This document shows positions 8,914 to 18,740 of a DNA stretch of 64,000 nucleotides, one piece after another. Numbering within the stretch: the stretch's first letter is position 1; each line of letters begins with the position of its first letter. The position numbers were made by a program, and so were the translations under genes. The stretch covers positions 1,302,001-1,366,000 of the forward strand of contig NZ_CP151273.1 in the NCBI RefSeq assembly GCF_038237375.1, given 5' to 3'. Under the pieces are notes generated by a model. The model did no database searches. It was not told the DNA's origin and saw only the letters and a list, made by a program, of their open reading frames with translations. The DNA is from Alcaligenes sp. SDU_A2. GTDB taxonomy: Bacteria; Pseudomonadota; Gammaproteobacteria; Burkholderiales; Burkholderiaceae_B.

Positions 8914-10407
8914 ATGGAAAAATTGAGTCATAAAATGCGTTTCAATGTCCTGTCGGTTCTGACGGCGTCGGCGTTGCTGGCCGCTGCCGCGCCTCTGGCT
9001 ACGGTTCATGCTCAGGCGGCTGAGCAGTCCCAGGCCAGCGTGGCCGGATTGCCCGACTTTACTGGCGTGGTGGCCCGGACCGAAGATGGCGTAGTCAATA
9101 TCCGCACGACCGAGGCGGTGCAGGTGCGCTCGCCCGCCATGGGGCCGGGTTCGGACCCTTACGATATGTTCCGCTGGTTCTTCGGTCCAGACTTCGTGCC
9201 GCCCGGCATGGCTCCGCAAGGCCCGCGCGGCGGCAATCAGCCCCAGGCCCCTTCGGAACGTACCGTGCCGCGCGGTGTGGGTTCCGGGTTCATCATCTCT
9301 GCCGACGGTTATATCCTGACCAATAACCATGTCGTGGCCGATTCCAACGGTATTTTCGTCACGCTGAGCGATGGCAAGGAGTATCCGGCCAAAATCATCG
9401 GCACGGACGAGCGCACCGATGTGGCTCTGATCAAAATCGAAGCCAAGGGCCTGAAACCGTTGGTTATCGGGGATTCCAACAAACTCAAGAAAGGGCAATG
9501 GGTGCTGGCCATCGGTTCGCCTTTTGGCCTGGAGTCCACTGTCACTTCCGGCATTGTCAGCGCCATCAACCGCGATACGGGCGATTATCTGCCGTTCATC
9601 CAGACCGATGTGGCGGTCAATCCCGGCAATTCGGGTGGTCCGCTCATCAACCTGAATGGCGAAGTCGTCGGGGTCAACTCTCAGATCATTTCGCGCAGCG
9701 GCGGCTTTATGGGCATTTCCCTGGCCATCCCTATCGACGAAGCAATGCAAGTCGTGGAGCAGCTCAAATCGCATGGCAAGGTCACACGCGGGCGCATCGG
9801 CGTGCAGATCACGCCGGTGGCCGACGATGTCGCCAAGGCTCTGGGCCTGCCCGACAGCAAGGGTGCGCTGGTCAGCAGCGTGGAAGAAGGCGGTCCGGCT
9901 GCCAAGGCCGGGATTCAATCCGGCGATGTGATCTTGCAGTTCAATGGCCGCAAGATCGATCAGATGTCCGATCTGCCACGTATCGTGGGCGGCACCAAGC
10001 CGGGCGAGAGCTCTACGATCGATATCTGGCGCAAAGGCAAGCAGCAATCGGTCAAGATCGATGTGGCCGAAATGCCTTCGTCGGCCTCGGCTTCGGCCAA
10101 CGCCCCCGAGAAAGCCGCGCCGGCCACTAGCGTGGATGCGTTCGGCCTGAAAGTGGCGGCAGTGCCGCCGGCCGACCTCAAGCGTCTGGGCCTGGATAGC
10201 GCTGTGCAGATCACCGATGTCGCCGCGCCGGCCAGCGAAGCGGGGCTGCAGCCGGGCGACCTGATTCTGCGCGTGAACGATAAAGACGTGGGCACGCCCG
10301 AACAATACGCTAAACTGGTAGCCTCGCTGGATAAGTCCAAGGCAGCCGCTTTGTTGGTGTTGCGTTCGGGGCAGTCTCAGTGGGTTCTGGTGACGCCCTC
10401 GAAATAA
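8914..10407 (+). CDS. mucD: Periplasmic serine protease DegP/MucD
   Basis: This HtrA-family protease degrades misfolded envelope proteins and belongs to the sigma-E response. The 497-residue product has a signal peptide (about 1-35), a trypsin-like domain with His139 (NNHVV), Asp169 (TDVALI) and Ser240 (GNSGGPL), and two PDZ domains (about 285-370 and 395-490). An insert with GGNQPQ before the protease core corresponds to the LA loop. AGGAG at 8901-8905 precedes the ATG. It ends the sigma-E operon, followed by hairpins and then lepA. Confidence 0.96.
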   Translation: MEKLSHKMRFNVLSVLTASALLAAAAPLATVHAQAAEQSQASVAGLPDFTGVVARTEDGVVNIRTTEAVQVRSPAMGPGSDPYDMFRWFFGPDFVPPGMAPQGPRGGNQPQAPSERTVPRGVGSGFIISADGYILTNNHVVADSNGIFVTLSDGKEYPAKIIGTDERTDVALIKIEAKGLKPLVIGDSNKLKKGQWVLAIGSPFGLESTVTSGIVSAINRDTGDYLPFIQTDVAVNPGNSGGPLINLNGEVVGVNSQIISRSGGFMGISLAIPIDEAMQVVEQLKSHGKVTRGRIGVQITPVADDVAKALGLPDSKGALVSSVEEGGPAAKAGIQSGDVILQFNGRKIDQMSDLPRIVGGTKPGESSTIDIWRKGKQQSVKIDVAEMPSSASASANAPEKAAPATSVDAFGLKVAAVPPADLKRLGLDSAVQITDVAAPASEAGLQPGDLILRVNDKDVGTPEQYAKLVASLDKSKAAALLVLRSGQSQWVLVTPSK

Positions 10408-10444
10408 ATCCTGTAAAACGGCTAAAATGATAGCCAGTGAAGAA

Positions 10445-10468
10445 CTCCGGCCCAGGGCCGGAGCTTTT
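10445..10468 (+). terminator. Hairpin with short T-run after mucD
   Basis: CTCCGGCC and GGCCGGAG arms flank a tiny loop and are followed by CTTTT. It lies 38 bases after the mucD stop and is the first of several hairpins in the mucD-lepA gap. Confidence 0.65.
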
Positions 10469-10564
10469 CCGCCGCCATTCAGGCACGCCCCGGGCGTCGA
10501 ATGGACAATGATCCCGCGCACCCGTCCAAAGGACGGGTCTTGCGCTTATGGCGCGTGGTCGGAA

Positions 10565-10589
10565 GGGGCGTCCTGGACGCCCCTTTTTT
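10565..10589 (+). terminator. Rho-independent terminator upstream of lepA
   Basis: GGGGCGTCC pairs with GGACGCCCC and is followed by six T. It ends 55 bases before the lepA start, so it either separates the sigma-E operon from lepA or acts as a leader attenuator. Confidence 0.8.
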
Positions 10590-10643
10590 GTGTCGCTTTC
10601 CTGGCATTGAGCCACAACACCTTCTTTGTTTATTGACCCATCT

Positions 10644-12437
10644 ATGGATCACATCCGCAATTTCTCCATCATTGCCCATATCGATCATGGCAAATCCACC
10701 CTGGCTGATCGCCTGATTCAACGCTGTGGAGGCCTGGCCGACCGCGAGATGTCGACCCAGGTTCTGGATTCGATGGACATCGAGAAAGAGCGAGGCATCA
10801 CCATCAAGGCCCAGACCGCTGCCCTGCAATACAAATCCAAGAGCGGCAAGATCTACAACCTGAACCTGATCGACACCCCCGGTCACGTGGACTTTTCCTA
10901 CGAGGTCAGCCGGTCCTTATCGGCTTGTGAAGGGGCGCTGCTGGTGGTCGATGCCTCTCAGGGCGTGGAAGCGCAAACCGTCGCCAATTGCTATACCGCC
11001 ATCGAGCAGGGCGTGGAAGTCATCCCCGTGCTCAACAAGATGGACCTGCCGCAGGCCGATCCCGACGCCGCCCGCCAGGAGGTCGAAGATGTCATTGGCA
11101 TCGACGCCAGCGATGCCATTGCCGCCAGCGCCAAGACGGGCCTGGGCATTGACGATATTCTGGAAACCATCGTGGCGCGCGTGCCCCCGCCGGTGGGCAG
11201 TCCCGATCAGCCTTTGCAGGCGTTGATCATCGATTCCTGGTTCGACAACTACGTTGGCGTGGTCATGTTGGTGCGCATTGTCAACGGTGTGTTGCGTCCC
11301 AAGGACAAGGTGTTGCTGATGGCCACCCGCGCCACGCATCTGGTCGAGCACATCGGCGTGTTCACCCCCAAGTCAGAAAACCGCCAGCAGTTGTCCGCCG
11401 GCGAGGTGGGCTTTGTGATTGCGGGCATCAAGGAGCTGGAACACGCTAAAGTGGGCGACACCATCACGTTGGCCGGCAAGCCGGCCGCCGCCGCCTTGCC
11501 CGGCTTTAAAGAGGTCAAGCCGCAGGTGTTTGCCGGGCTGTATCCGGTGGAAAGCAGCGAGTACGATCAGCTGCGCGACTCGCTGGAAAAGCTCAAGCTC
11601 AACGATGCCTCGCTGATGTTCGAGCCCGAAGTCTCCCAGGCATTGGGCTTTGGTTTCCGCTGCGGTTTTCTGGGCTTGTTGCACATGGAGATCGTGCAAG
11701 AGCGCCTGGAGCGCGAGTTCGATATGGACATCATCACCACGGCACCGTCGGTGGTCTACGAAGTCGAGCGCCGCGACGGCGAAGTGCTGATGATCGAGAG
11801 CCCATCGCGCATGCCCGAGGTGGCGCACATCGAAGATGTGCGCGAACCCATTGTGGTGGTTTCGCTGCTGATGCCGCAAGAATACGTGGGGCCTGTCATG
11901 ACTTTGTGTACAGCCAAGCGTGGTCTGCAGTTAAATATGACCTATCACGGGCGTCAGGTAAACCTGACCTACGAAATGCCTTTGGCTGAGATCGTGCTCG
12001 ATTTCTTTGATCGCCTGAAGTCGGTGTCGCGCGGTTACGCATCGATGGACTATGAATTCAAGGAATACCGCTCTGCCGATGTGGTCAAGGTCGATGTGCT
12101 GATCAATGGCGATCGGGTCGATGCTCTGTCCATGATTGTGCACCGCAGTAATGCGCGCTATCGTGGCCGCGAAGTCGTTGCCAAAATGCGCGCCCTGATT
12201 CCGCGCCAGATGTTCGATATTGCGATCCAGGCGGCCATCGGTGCCGAGGTCATCGCCCGCGAGAACGTCAAGGCGCTGCGCAAGAACGTGCTGGCCAAGT
12301 GTTATGGCGGCGATATTTCACGCAAGAAAAAGCTGCTTGAAAAGCAAAAAGCAGGCAAGAAGCGCATGAAACAGGTGGGTAACGTCGAAATTCCGCAAGA
12401 GGCTTTCCTGGCCATTTTGCAGGTCGAAGACAAATAA
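10644..12437 (+). CDS. lepA: Elongation factor 4 (LepA)
   Basis: LepA is a ribosome-associated GTPase related to EF-G and acts in translation initiation and back-translocation. The 597-residue protein has the P-loop [17 protein letters not shown] (G3) and NKMDLP (G4), and ends with the LepA-specific domain ([25 protein letters not shown]). The ATG at 10644 gives [14 protein letters not shown], the family N-terminus; the frame's TTG at 10626 is not needed. lepB follows after 61 bases, as in many proteobacteria. Confidence 0.98.
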   Translation: MDHIRNFSIIAHIDHGKSTLADRLIQRCGGLADREMSTQVLDSMDIEKERGITIKAQTAALQYKSKSGKIYNLNLIDTPGHVDFSYEVSRSLSACEGALLVVDASQGVEAQTVANCYTAIEQGVEVIPVLNKMDLPQADPDAARQEVEDVIGIDASDAIAASAKTGLGIDDILETIVARVPPPVGSPDQPLQALIIDSWFDNYVGVVMLVRIVNGVLRPKDKVLLMATRATHLVEHIGVFTPKSENRQQLSAGEVGFVIAGIKELEHAKVGDTITLAGKPAAAALPGFKEVKPQVFAGLYPVESSEYDQLRDSLEKLKLNDASLMFEPEVSQALGFGFRCGFLGLLHMEIVQERLEREFDMDIITTAPSVVYEVERRDGEVLMIESPSRMPEVAHIEDVREPIVVVSLLMPQEYVGPVMTLCTAKRGLQLNMTYHGRQVNLTYEMPLAEIVLDFFDRLKSVSRGYASMDYEFKEYRSADVVKVDVLINGDRVDALSMIVHRSNARYRGREVVAKMRALIPRQMFDIAIQAAIGAEVIARENVKALRKNVLAKCYGGDISRKKKLLEKQKAGKKRMKQVGNVEIPQEAFLAILQVEDK

Positions 12438-12472
12438 TTCCCATGCGCAGGCCCAAGACCTGCGCGCGGGAA
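12438..12472 (+). other. GC-rich hairpin between lepA and lepB
   Basis: GCGCAGG (12445-12451) pairs with CCTGCGC (12459-12465), with further pairing of TTCCC and GGGAA outside. There is no T-run, so an RNA-stability or processing element is more likely than a terminator. Confidence 0.4.
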
Positions 12473-12498
12473 CGAATTACTTTCTTTAAAGGAAACCG

Positions 12499-13383
12499 AT
12501 GAGCTGGGATTTCGCTCTGATTTTGTTCGTGCTGCTGGTGGTGACCGGCGTGATCTGGTGTCTGGATCGCTTCTCGCTGCGTCCGCGCCGGCAGCGGCGC
12601 GCTCAGGCGGCGATGGATGCCGTGCCGCTGGATGCGGGCGTCGACCCGGAGGAAAACCAGCGCCTGCGTCAGGAAGCCTATGATCGCGAAAATCGCATGC
12701 CCTGGTGGATTGAGTACGGCGTCAGTTTTTTTCCGGTCATTCTGTTCGTGTTTGTGTTGCGCTCGTTCATTTTCGAGCCGTTTCGCATTCCATCGGGTTC
12801 CATGCTGCCCACACTCAAAAGCGGCGACCTGATTCTGGTCAATAAATTCGAGTACGGCATTCGCCTGCCGGTCAGCGGTGCCAAGGTCATCCCTCTGGGG
12901 CAGCCCGAGCGCGGCGATGTCATTGTGTTCCGCTACCCCGTGGACACCAATGTGGATTACATCAAACGCGTGGTGGGCCTGCCGGGCGATCGTGTGGAAT
13001 ATCGCGACAAGATTCTGTCCGTCAACGGCCAGCCTGTGCCGCAGGTGCGCAATGGCGATTATTACGAGCCCGATCGCACCGCTTATATCGGCCGCTATCT
13101 GGAAGAGTTGGGCAAGACCCAGCACAACATCTTGCTCAACAAAAATGTGCCGCAGGGCCTGATGCCCATCGTGGCTTTTCCGCATCGTGAAGCCTGCGAA
13201 TACTTCGTCAACGGCGTGTCCTGCGTTGTTCCTCAAGGCAATTACTTTGTCATGGGCGATAATCGCGACAACAGCCTGGACAGCCGCTATTGGGGCTTTG
13301 TGCCCGATGACAATGTGGTTGGGCGTGCTTTCTTCATCTGGATGAACTTCCGCGAACCAGGGCGTATTGGCCGCTTCCACTAA
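12499..13383 (+). CDS. lepB: Signal peptidase I
   Basis: LepB removes signal peptides from exported proteins at the periplasmic face of the inner membrane. The 294-residue protein has two membrane segments (about 4-22 and 73-92), the nucleophile Ser101 in [11 protein letters not shown] and the general base Lys156 in [12 protein letters not shown]. Box E ([16 protein letters not shown]) is present. AAAGGAAA at 12487-12494 serves as ribosome binding site. The stop shares one base with the rnc start, which indicates coupling. Confidence 0.97.
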   Translation: MSWDFALILFVLLVVTGVIWCLDRFSLRPRRQRRAQAAMDAVPLDAGVDPEENQRLRQEAYDRENRMPWWIEYGVSFFPVILFVFVLRSFIFEPFRIPSGSMLPTLKSGDLILVNKFEYGIRLPVSGAKVIPLGQPERGDVIVFRYPVDTNVDYIKRVVGLPGDRVEYRDKILSVNGQPVPQVRNGDYYEPDRTAYIGRYLEELGKTQHNILLNKNVPQGLMPIVAFPHREACEYFVNGVSCVVPQGNYFVMGDNRDNSLDSRYWGFVPDDNVVGRAFFIWMNFREPGRIGRFH

Positions 13384-14141
13384 TGAAACGCTTATCTTTG
13401 CTTGAGGCCGCCATCGGCCACTCTTTCAAGGACGTCTCCCTGCTGGAGCAGGCGCTGACGCACCGTAGCCATAGCGCCCGCCACAACGAACGCCTGGAGT
13501 TCCTGGGCGACTCGGTGCTCAATTTCACCGTGGCCGCCTTGTTGTATCAGCGCTTTGAGCGCATCGACGAGGGCGACCTATCGCGTCTGCGTGCCAATCT
13601 GGTCAAGCAGGCGGCACTGGCCGAAGTTGCTCAGAATCTGGAACTGTCCGAATACTTGCGACTGGGCGAAGGCGAGCTTAAAAGCGGTGGCTTTCGGCGT
13701 CCATCCATTTTGGCCGATGCGCTTGAAGCCATTTTCGGCGCTGTGTTTCTGGACGCTGGTTTCGTGCAGGCGCAGGCCGTCATCACCCGTTTGTACGAAC
13801 CCATGATGGTCAACGTGGACCCCAAAACCCTGGGCAAAGATCCCAAGACCTTACTCCAGGAGCTGCTGCAAGGGCGCAAGCTGGACTTGCCCGTCTACAC
13901 CGTCGTGGCCACGCATGGCGCTGCCCATGACCAGATGTTTGATATCGAGTGCACTATCGCTAAACTGAATATCCATGTGCAGGCCAGCGGCAGCAGCCGC
14001 CGCGCTGCCGAACAGGCGGCCGCCATCCAGGCCATCGAGTTGCTGCAGGCCCAGTTGCCTGCCAAGACCACACGCGCTTCGCGGCATCGCCGCCCGTCCC
14101 AATTGACCCTGCCTGTGGCGGTGTCCCAGGAAAAATCATGA
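13383..14141 (+). CDS. rnc: Ribonuclease III
   Basis: RNase III cuts double-stranded RNA in rRNA and mRNA maturation. The 252-residue protein has the signature [10 protein letters not shown] (residues 37-46, catalytic Asp43) and a C-terminal double-stranded RNA-binding domain (about 155-225). The last 25 residues are a basic, Ser/Thr-rich tail. It overlaps lepB by one base and era by four (ATGA), a tightly packed lepB-rnc-era-recO unit. Confidence 0.97.
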   Translation: MKRLSLLEAAIGHSFKDVSLLEQALTHRSHSARHNERLEFLGDSVLNFTVAALLYQRFERIDEGDLSRLRANLVKQAALAEVAQNLELSEYLRLGEGELKSGGFRRPSILADALEAIFGAVFLDAGFVQAQAVITRLYEPMMVNVDPKTLGKDPKTLLQELLQGRKLDLPVYTVVATHGAAHDQMFDIECTIAKLNIHVQASGSSRRAAEQAAAIQAIELLQAQLPAKTTRASRHRRPSQLTLPVAVSQEKS

Positions 14142-15028
14142 CAGACCCTTCTTTTCGCTGCGGCTTTGTCGCTATCGTCGGACGCCCCAATGTGGGCAAG
14201 TCCACCCTGGCCAATGCCTTGATCGGCAGCAAAATCTCCATTGTTTCGCGCAAGGCGCAAACGACGCGGCATCGCATCAACAGCGTCTTGACCCGTGACC
14301 ACGACCAGATCGTCTTTGTGGACACGCCTGGCTTTCAGACTCGTCATGGCGGTGCCATGAACCGCATGATGAATCGCGTGGTCACCCAGGCGCTGGCAGA
14401 TGTGGACGTGGTCGTGCATGTGGTTGAAGCCGGCAAATGGTCGGCGGCCGATTCCGAGTTGTTGCCCATGCTGCCCAAAGGCGGCAAGACCATTTTGGTG
14501 GTCAACAAAGTGGACGCCCTGAAAAGCAAGAACGAGTTGTTGCCCTATATTGCCCGCCTGTCCCAAGAGTTTGACTATGGCGCGGTGATTCCGGTCAGCG
14601 CCGCCAAGCGCGTGCAGTTGGATCAGCTTCTGGATGAAATCGCTCAGCGCTTGCCCGAAGGCGAGGCCATGTTCGATGCCGAAACCATTACCGATCGTTC
14701 GGTGCGTTTCATTACATCGGAACTGTTGCGCGAGAAGATCTTTCGTCTGGTTGGCGACGAACTGCCTTATGGCTGCACGGTCGTCATCGAACAATGGGAA
14801 GAAAACGAGCAGGGCGCGCGCATCGCTGCCTGCGTGGTGGTGGAGCGGGAAAGCCATCGTCCCATTCTGTTGGGCGCGGGCGGCATGCACATGAAGCGCA
14901 TCGCTACCGAAGCTCGTCAGGATATTGCCAAGTTGATCGACAAGCCTGTCTACCTGGATGTGTATATCAAGGTGCGCAAGGGCTGGTCCGACCGCGAAGC
15001 GGCCTTGCGCGAATTGGGGTATGAGTAG
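14138..15028 (+). CDS. era: GTPase Era
   Basis: Era is an essential GTPase that binds 16S rRNA and assists 30S assembly. The 296-residue protein carries GRPNVGKST (G1), DTPGF (G3) and NKVD (G4). Its C-terminal KH domain includes the [18 protein letters not shown] segment, the KH-like RNA-binding loop. It overlaps rnc by four bases and recO by eight. Confidence 0.98.
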   Translation: MTDPSFRCGFVAIVGRPNVGKSTLANALIGSKISIVSRKAQTTRHRINSVLTRDHDQIVFVDTPGFQTRHGGAMNRMMNRVVTQALADVDVVVHVVEAGKWSAADSELLPMLPKGGKTILVVNKVDALKSKNELLPYIARLSQEFDYGAVIPVSAAKRVQLDQLLDEIAQRLPEGEAMFDAETITDRSVRFITSELLREKIFRLVGDELPYGCTVVIEQWEENEQGARIAACVVVERESHRPILLGAGGMHMKRIATEARQDIAKLIDKPVYLDVYIKVRKGWSDREAALRELGYE

Positions 15029-15611
15029 CCGTCGGCAGCGTTTTCAGGACGAACCCGGCTACATACTGCATACCAGTGCCTGGCGCGAAACGTCTCTGAT
15101 CTGCCAGGCTTTTTCGCGCAATCATGGATTGGTGCCGCTGGTGGCCAAGGGTGCCAAGCGGCCGCATTCTGTGCTCAGGCCGGCTTTGTCGGTGTTTCAG
15201 CCTTTGCTGCTCAGTTGGACGGGGCAAAATGAAGTCAAGACGCTGACCCGGGCCGATTGTGCCGGCATCCGCCCCCTGAAGGGGCGGGCGCTGATGTCGG
15301 CCTGGTACATGAACGAACTGTTGATCCGCCTGTTACCGCGAGAAGATCCGCATCCGGTGTTGTACGAAGCCTACGAAGCAGCGCTGGCCCACTTGGCGCA
15401 ACAACCCAGACCACCGGTGGCCGGGGCCTTGCGCCGCTTTGAATGGGTGCTGTTAACTGAAACCGGCTATGGTTTTGAAGATGATATGCCCGATTTTGAC
15501 GATGCGCAGCGCGAGCCCGAGCTGCGCATTCTTTTGCGCGAACGCATCAACAGTTTGTTGGGGCGCCCTTTGCACACTCGTACCGTGCTGATGCAACTGC
15601 AACGCTACTGA
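15021..15611 (+). CDS. recO: DNA repair protein RecO, short form
   Basis: RecO helps load RecA in the RecFOR pathway. The N-terminal OB-fold (GYILHTSAWRETSLICQAFSR, LVAKGAKRPHS) and helical core (YMNELLIRLLPREDPHPVLYEAY, FEWVLLTETGYGFE) are clear. The ATG at 15021 overlaps era. The product is only 196 residues against about 240 in most RecO proteins. The gap falls after ETGYGFE: only about 18 residues join it to the conserved end LRERINSLLGRPLHTRT. The frame is intact, so this looks like an in-frame loss rather than a frameshift. Confidence 0.88.
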   Translation: MSSRRQRFQDEPGYILHTSAWRETSLICQAFSRNHGLVPLVAKGAKRPHSVLRPALSVFQPLLLSWTGQNEVKTLTRADCAGIRPLKGRALMSAWYMNELLIRLLPREDPHPVLYEAYEAALAHLAQQPRPPVAGALRRFEWVLLTETGYGFEDDMPDFDDAQREPELRILLRERINSLLGRPLHTRTVLMQLQRY

Positions 15612-15618
15612 CACTGCT

Positions 15619-16215
15619 ATGGCCACCTCCCTTCCTGCTGTTCTGGTGCTTGATACTTGCGTGCTGATCTCCAACGTGCTGCGACGGCTCTTGTTGGCGA
15701 TGGCCGATGCCGGTGTGTTTCAGCCGGCCTGGAGCCCGGTCATTGGCGACGAATGGCGGCGTAATGCGGGGCGGTTGTGGAAAGTGATGCCGGTGTCTAT
15801 CGATGAGCAGTGGGAGCAGTTGCAGCAGACTTATCCGCAAGCGGATTTGGGGGATGCCACGGCCTTCAAGGATGGGCTGCGGCATTCGGATGCCAAGGAC
15901 TGGCATGTGATTGCCACGGCGCGCGCCGCGCAGCAGCGCTACCCTGGGCAAGCCGTGGGCATATTGACGCGCAACATCAAGGATTTCAATCGCTCCGAAC
16001 TGCGTCGTCTGGGCCTGACGCTGTGGGAGCCGGATCAGTATCTGGCTCAGTGCATGCAGGATCAACCGTTAGTGTTGCGTCGCCTGCTGGATGGTCTGCC
16101 GGATCTGATGCTCACCCCCGAGGCGCAGGCACTGGATACTGCGACCTTGCTCAAGCGAGATCGTCTGTTCCGGCTGGCGCAACTGTATGTTCAACCCAGT
16201 TCCATGGAGACATAG
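15619..16215 (+). CDS. PIN-domain protein, putative ribonuclease
   Basis: The 198-residue protein has a PIN nuclease fold: Asp12 in VLDTCVL, Glu45 in GDEWRR, Asp91/Asp94 in HSDAKDWHV and Asp122 in RNIKDF, the usual acidic metal-binding set. PIN proteins are often VapC-type toxins that cut RNA, but no small antitoxin gene is beside it. It lies seven bases after recO on the same strand and is three bases from rarD, so it may be expressed with the housekeeping run. The precise target is unknown. Confidence 0.75.
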   Translation: MATSLPAVLVLDTCVLISNVLRRLLLAMADAGVFQPAWSPVIGDEWRRNAGRLWKVMPVSIDEQWEQLQQTYPQADLGDATAFKDGLRHSDAKDWHVIATARAAQQRYPGQAVGILTRNIKDFNRSELRRLGLTLWEPDQYLAQCMQDQPLVLRRLLDGLPDLMLTPEAQALDTATLLKRDRLFRLAQLYVQPSSMET

Positions 16216-16218
16216 AAC

Positions 16219-17136
16219 ATGAAGCAGGGCGTTTTGCTGTCGGTCTTTGCGTCGTCACTGTTCGCGCTGCTTTATTTTTATGCGACGGTGCTGCAGCCTT
16301 TAAGCGGTGAACAGATTTTTGCCTGGCGGATCGTGCTGGGCTTACCAGCACTGGCGCTGGTCATTACGCGGGCGCGTCGCTGGCGTGAAGTGCGTTGGGT
16401 GTTGCGTCATTGGCCGAGTAACTGGCGATATTTTGCGCTGTTGGCGCTGGCGGCGGCCTTGGTGGGCGTGCAGCTGTGGATTTTTGTATGGGCACCTCTG
16501 CACCAGATGGCGCTGGATGTATCGCTGGGGTATTTTCTGTTGCCTTTGATGATGGTGCTGGTCGGGCGCGTGTTTTACAAGGACACGTTGACCCGGCTGC
16601 AATGGCTGGCTGTGGCGCTGGCCGCTGTCGGCGTGCTGCACGAACTCTGGCGTGTAGGCGGAGTATCGTGGGCGACGGCGGTGGTGGTGCTGGGCTACCC
16701 CCCGTATTTCATGCTGCGTCGTTATCTGCGACTGGGTTCGCTGGCTTCACTGTGGTTCGACCTCAGTTTTCTGTTTCCGGCGGCCTGCTGGCTGCTGTTT
16801 GTGCAGGACCCTGGCATGTGGGGACAGTTTCTGGAGCATGGCCGCTTGTTTTGGCAGGTGCCTGTGCTGGGCTTGATCAGCTCTGTGGCGTTGGTCAGCT
16901 ATTTGTCGTCCAGTCGGCAATTGCCCTTGGCCCTGTTCGGTATTCTGGGTTACGTGGAGCCCGTGCTGCTGTTCTGGGTGGCGTATCTGCTGCTGGACGA
17001 ACCCATGAGCCCCGAGCAGTGGTGGACCTACATTCCTATCTGGACAGCGATTTTTCTGGTGGCGCTGGAGGGCGGCATACGCTTGTGGCGTACTGAGCAC
17101 CTGGCGCGTCGGTCGCAAAGGCTGAAACCTTCTTGA
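16219..17136 (+). CDS. rarD: RarD-type EamA permease
   Basis: This 305-residue membrane protein has about ten hydrophobic segments in two EamA halves and begins MKQGVLLSVFASSLFALLYFYA, with FAWRIVLGLP in the place where RarD proteins have F/W-R motifs. RarD proteins are drug/metabolite-superfamily transporters; the chloramphenicol-resistance role was assigned in a few species only. The substrate here cannot be told from sequence. It follows the PIN gene by three bases. Confidence 0.85.
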   Translation: MKQGVLLSVFASSLFALLYFYATVLQPLSGEQIFAWRIVLGLPALALVITRARRWREVRWVLRHWPSNWRYFALLALAAALVGVQLWIFVWAPLHQMALDVSLGYFLLPLMMVLVGRVFYKDTLTRLQWLAVALAAVGVLHELWRVGGVSWATAVVVLGYPPYFMLRRYLRLGSLASLWFDLSFLFPAACWLLFVQDPGMWGQFLEHGRLFWQVPVLGLISSVALVSYLSSSRQLPLALFGILGYVEPVLLFWVAYLLLDEPMSPEQWWTYIPIWTAIFLVALEGGIRLWRTEHLARRSQRLKPS

Positions 17137-17160
17137 GGTTTTGGCGATGTCTGTGCGCCA

Positions 17161-17199
17161 TGTAGATGGCCATTCCCGTTTCGGGAACGGCCATCTACA
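17161..17199. terminator. Long hairpin between convergent rarD and cysE
   Basis: TGTAGATGGCC-A-TTCCCG pairs with CGGGAA-C-GGCCATCTACA around a TTT loop, a 17-pair stem with one mismatch. It sits between the 3' ends of two convergent genes, so a bidirectional terminator or 3'-end stabiliser is likely, although neither side has a T-run. Confidence 0.55.
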
Positions 17200-17228
17200 G
17201 GAATGGAGTGCATGCACCCGGTTCTGGC

Positions 17229-18158
17229 TTAATCCAGTGCTGCCTTGTCGTTTGTTTGTTCGCGCAGCAGGCTGGCTTGCGTTACGGACAGACCGGCGGG
17301 GACGTCGTCGGTAATCCAGACATTACCGCCTATGGTGCAGCCTTTGCCCAGCGTTACTCGGCCAAGAATGGTGGCCCCGGCATAAATGACGACGTCGTCC
17401 TCGACGATAGGGTGACGCGGCTGCCCCTTGAGCAATAAACCTTTCTCGTCCTTGCTAAAGCGCTTGGCACCCAGCGTGACGGCCTGGTATATGCGCACGC
17501 GCTTGCCGATAATGGCGGTTTCACCGATGACCACGCCCGTGCCGTGATCGATGAAACAGGCATGGTCGATACGTGCGCCAGGGTGGATATCGATGCCGGT
17601 CTGGCCGTGGGCCAGCTCGGCGATAATCCGGGCGATCAAAGGCAGATCCAGGATGTGCAGCGCGTGGGCGATGCGGTGGTGGATCATGGCCAGCACGCCG
17701 GGATAGCAGAGCAGCACTTCGTCCACATTCTGGGCGGCCGGGTCGCCTTGATAAGCGGCGACGACGTCCAGGTCTAGAGTGCGGCGCATATCGGGCAAGG
17801 AATCGGCGAAGGACTGGATGGCGGCCTGGGCGTGCCGCTCGATGGCGTCGCGATCCAAGTTCAGGCGCGAGGCCACGACCGAGCGGCGCAGCTCGATGCG
17901 GGCTTGTTCCAGCAGGGTGTTCAGAGCCTGGCCCAGGGTGTAGCCTACATAGTGATCTTCGTGTTCGCGGCGCAGATCCGGGCTGCCCAGGCGCATAGGA
18001 AACAAGACACCTTTCAGTTGTTCGGCGACTCGGGTCAAGGCCTGCACCGACGGGAACTCCTGCCCGTCCGGCTCTTTCAGGCGTTGCTGCGCATGTCGCC
18101 AGTCCTCGCGCGCACCGCGCAGATTGTCCACGATGTGTTGGGTTTCAAATACAGCCAC
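17229..18158 (-). CDS. cysE: Serine O-acetyltransferase (EpsC/CysE type)
   Basis: The enzyme acetylates L-serine with acetyl-CoA, the first step of cysteine synthesis. The 309-residue protein has a helical N-terminal region and a left-handed hexapeptide-repeat domain (GIDIHPGARIDHACFIDHGTG, GETAIIGKRVRIYQAVTLGA, GATILGRVTLGKGCTIGGNV). The catalytic His is in FIDHGTG. The frame extends to 18347, but the GTG at 18158 with GGAG just upstream gives the natural start VAVFETQHIV. It faces rarD and borders the accessory island at its 5' end. Confidence 0.94.
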   Translation of the reverse strand: MAVFETQHIVDNLRGAREDWRHAQQRLKEPDGQEFPSVQALTRVAEQLKGVLFPMRLGSPDLRREHEDHYVGYTLGQALNTLLEQARIELRRSVVASRLNLDRDAIERHAQAAIQSFADSLPDMRRTLDLDVVAAYQGDPAAQNVDEVLLCYPGVLAMIHHRIAHALHILDLPLIARIIAELAHGQTGIDIHPGARIDHACFIDHGTGVVIGETAIIGKRVRIYQAVTLGAKRFSKDEKGLLLKGQPRHPIVEDDVVIYAGATILGRVTLGKGCTIGGNVWITDDVPAGLSVTQASLLREQTNDKAALD

Positions 18159-18740
18159 CTGCGTTCTCCGGGTCGGAAGTTTCTGACAGGAAACACTATA
18201 CTCCCACGCCTGTCTGCATACATGAAAAACCAGTTTGAAGCTCAGGACGAATCTGTCCTTGCCGATGGGGACGGGAAAAAAGGTTCTTCGTAGATGTGCG
18301 GGATGGACTTGCCGTCGGATAGAAGTAAGGCAGCGGCAAGTCACCATTAGCAGGTGTGCGGCACCAGCAAACCGTTAGCCCGAACAGCCCAGCTCCAGAC
18401 TTGAACGACGATTTCTAGAGGTCGTGCTTAGCCCATTAATGAACAGAGTGGTTCCCGATCATAGATGAGGGGCCAAAAAAGGGCCGACGTCAAGCTTTTT
18501 TATAAATCGCGCGGGGATTGAAACTACATATGGGGCAATAGGTTAGCTCTGCTTTGCGCCTTCTGCATGAGAGCCAGCGTAATAGGCTAGGAGCCACATA
18601 AGAGTCTTAGGAAAGCAAGCCAGGGCGCACTTTAGCAGCGTCAATTGCAAAGGGGCGAACTGGTCTATGATCATCATAGCCCGTTCTCTCTCACCCGATA
18701 AAACTACAGACCGCGCGGACGATGAATGGACGGAAGCTGT
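18159..18740. other. Gene-poor left edge of the accessory island
   Basis: No convincing gene is seen. A 23-codon frame begins with ATG at 18222 and ends at 18293. A possible divergent promoter has TATACT at 18197-18202. The 8-mer ATGAAAAA at 18222-18229 is the complement of the TTTTTCAT site reported for Tn4371-like elements. A lone GGGGATTGAAAC at 18513-18524 resembles the end of some CRISPR repeats but is not repeated. Confidence 0.5.

Noticed and set aside
10445-10589. Leader hairpins as a known riboswitch
   Set aside because: I could not match the stems to any riboswitch consensus; only a general small RNA or attenuator role is proposed.
18222-18293. 23-codon frame MKNQFEAQDESVLADG upstream of cysE
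   Set aside because: Too short to support; not recognised. Its first bases are of interest only as a possible attachment sequence.
18513-18524. GGGGATTGAAAC resembling the 3' end of CRISPR repeats
   Set aside because: It occurs once; no second copy at array spacing and no cas genes are present, so chance or a very old relic are better explanations.
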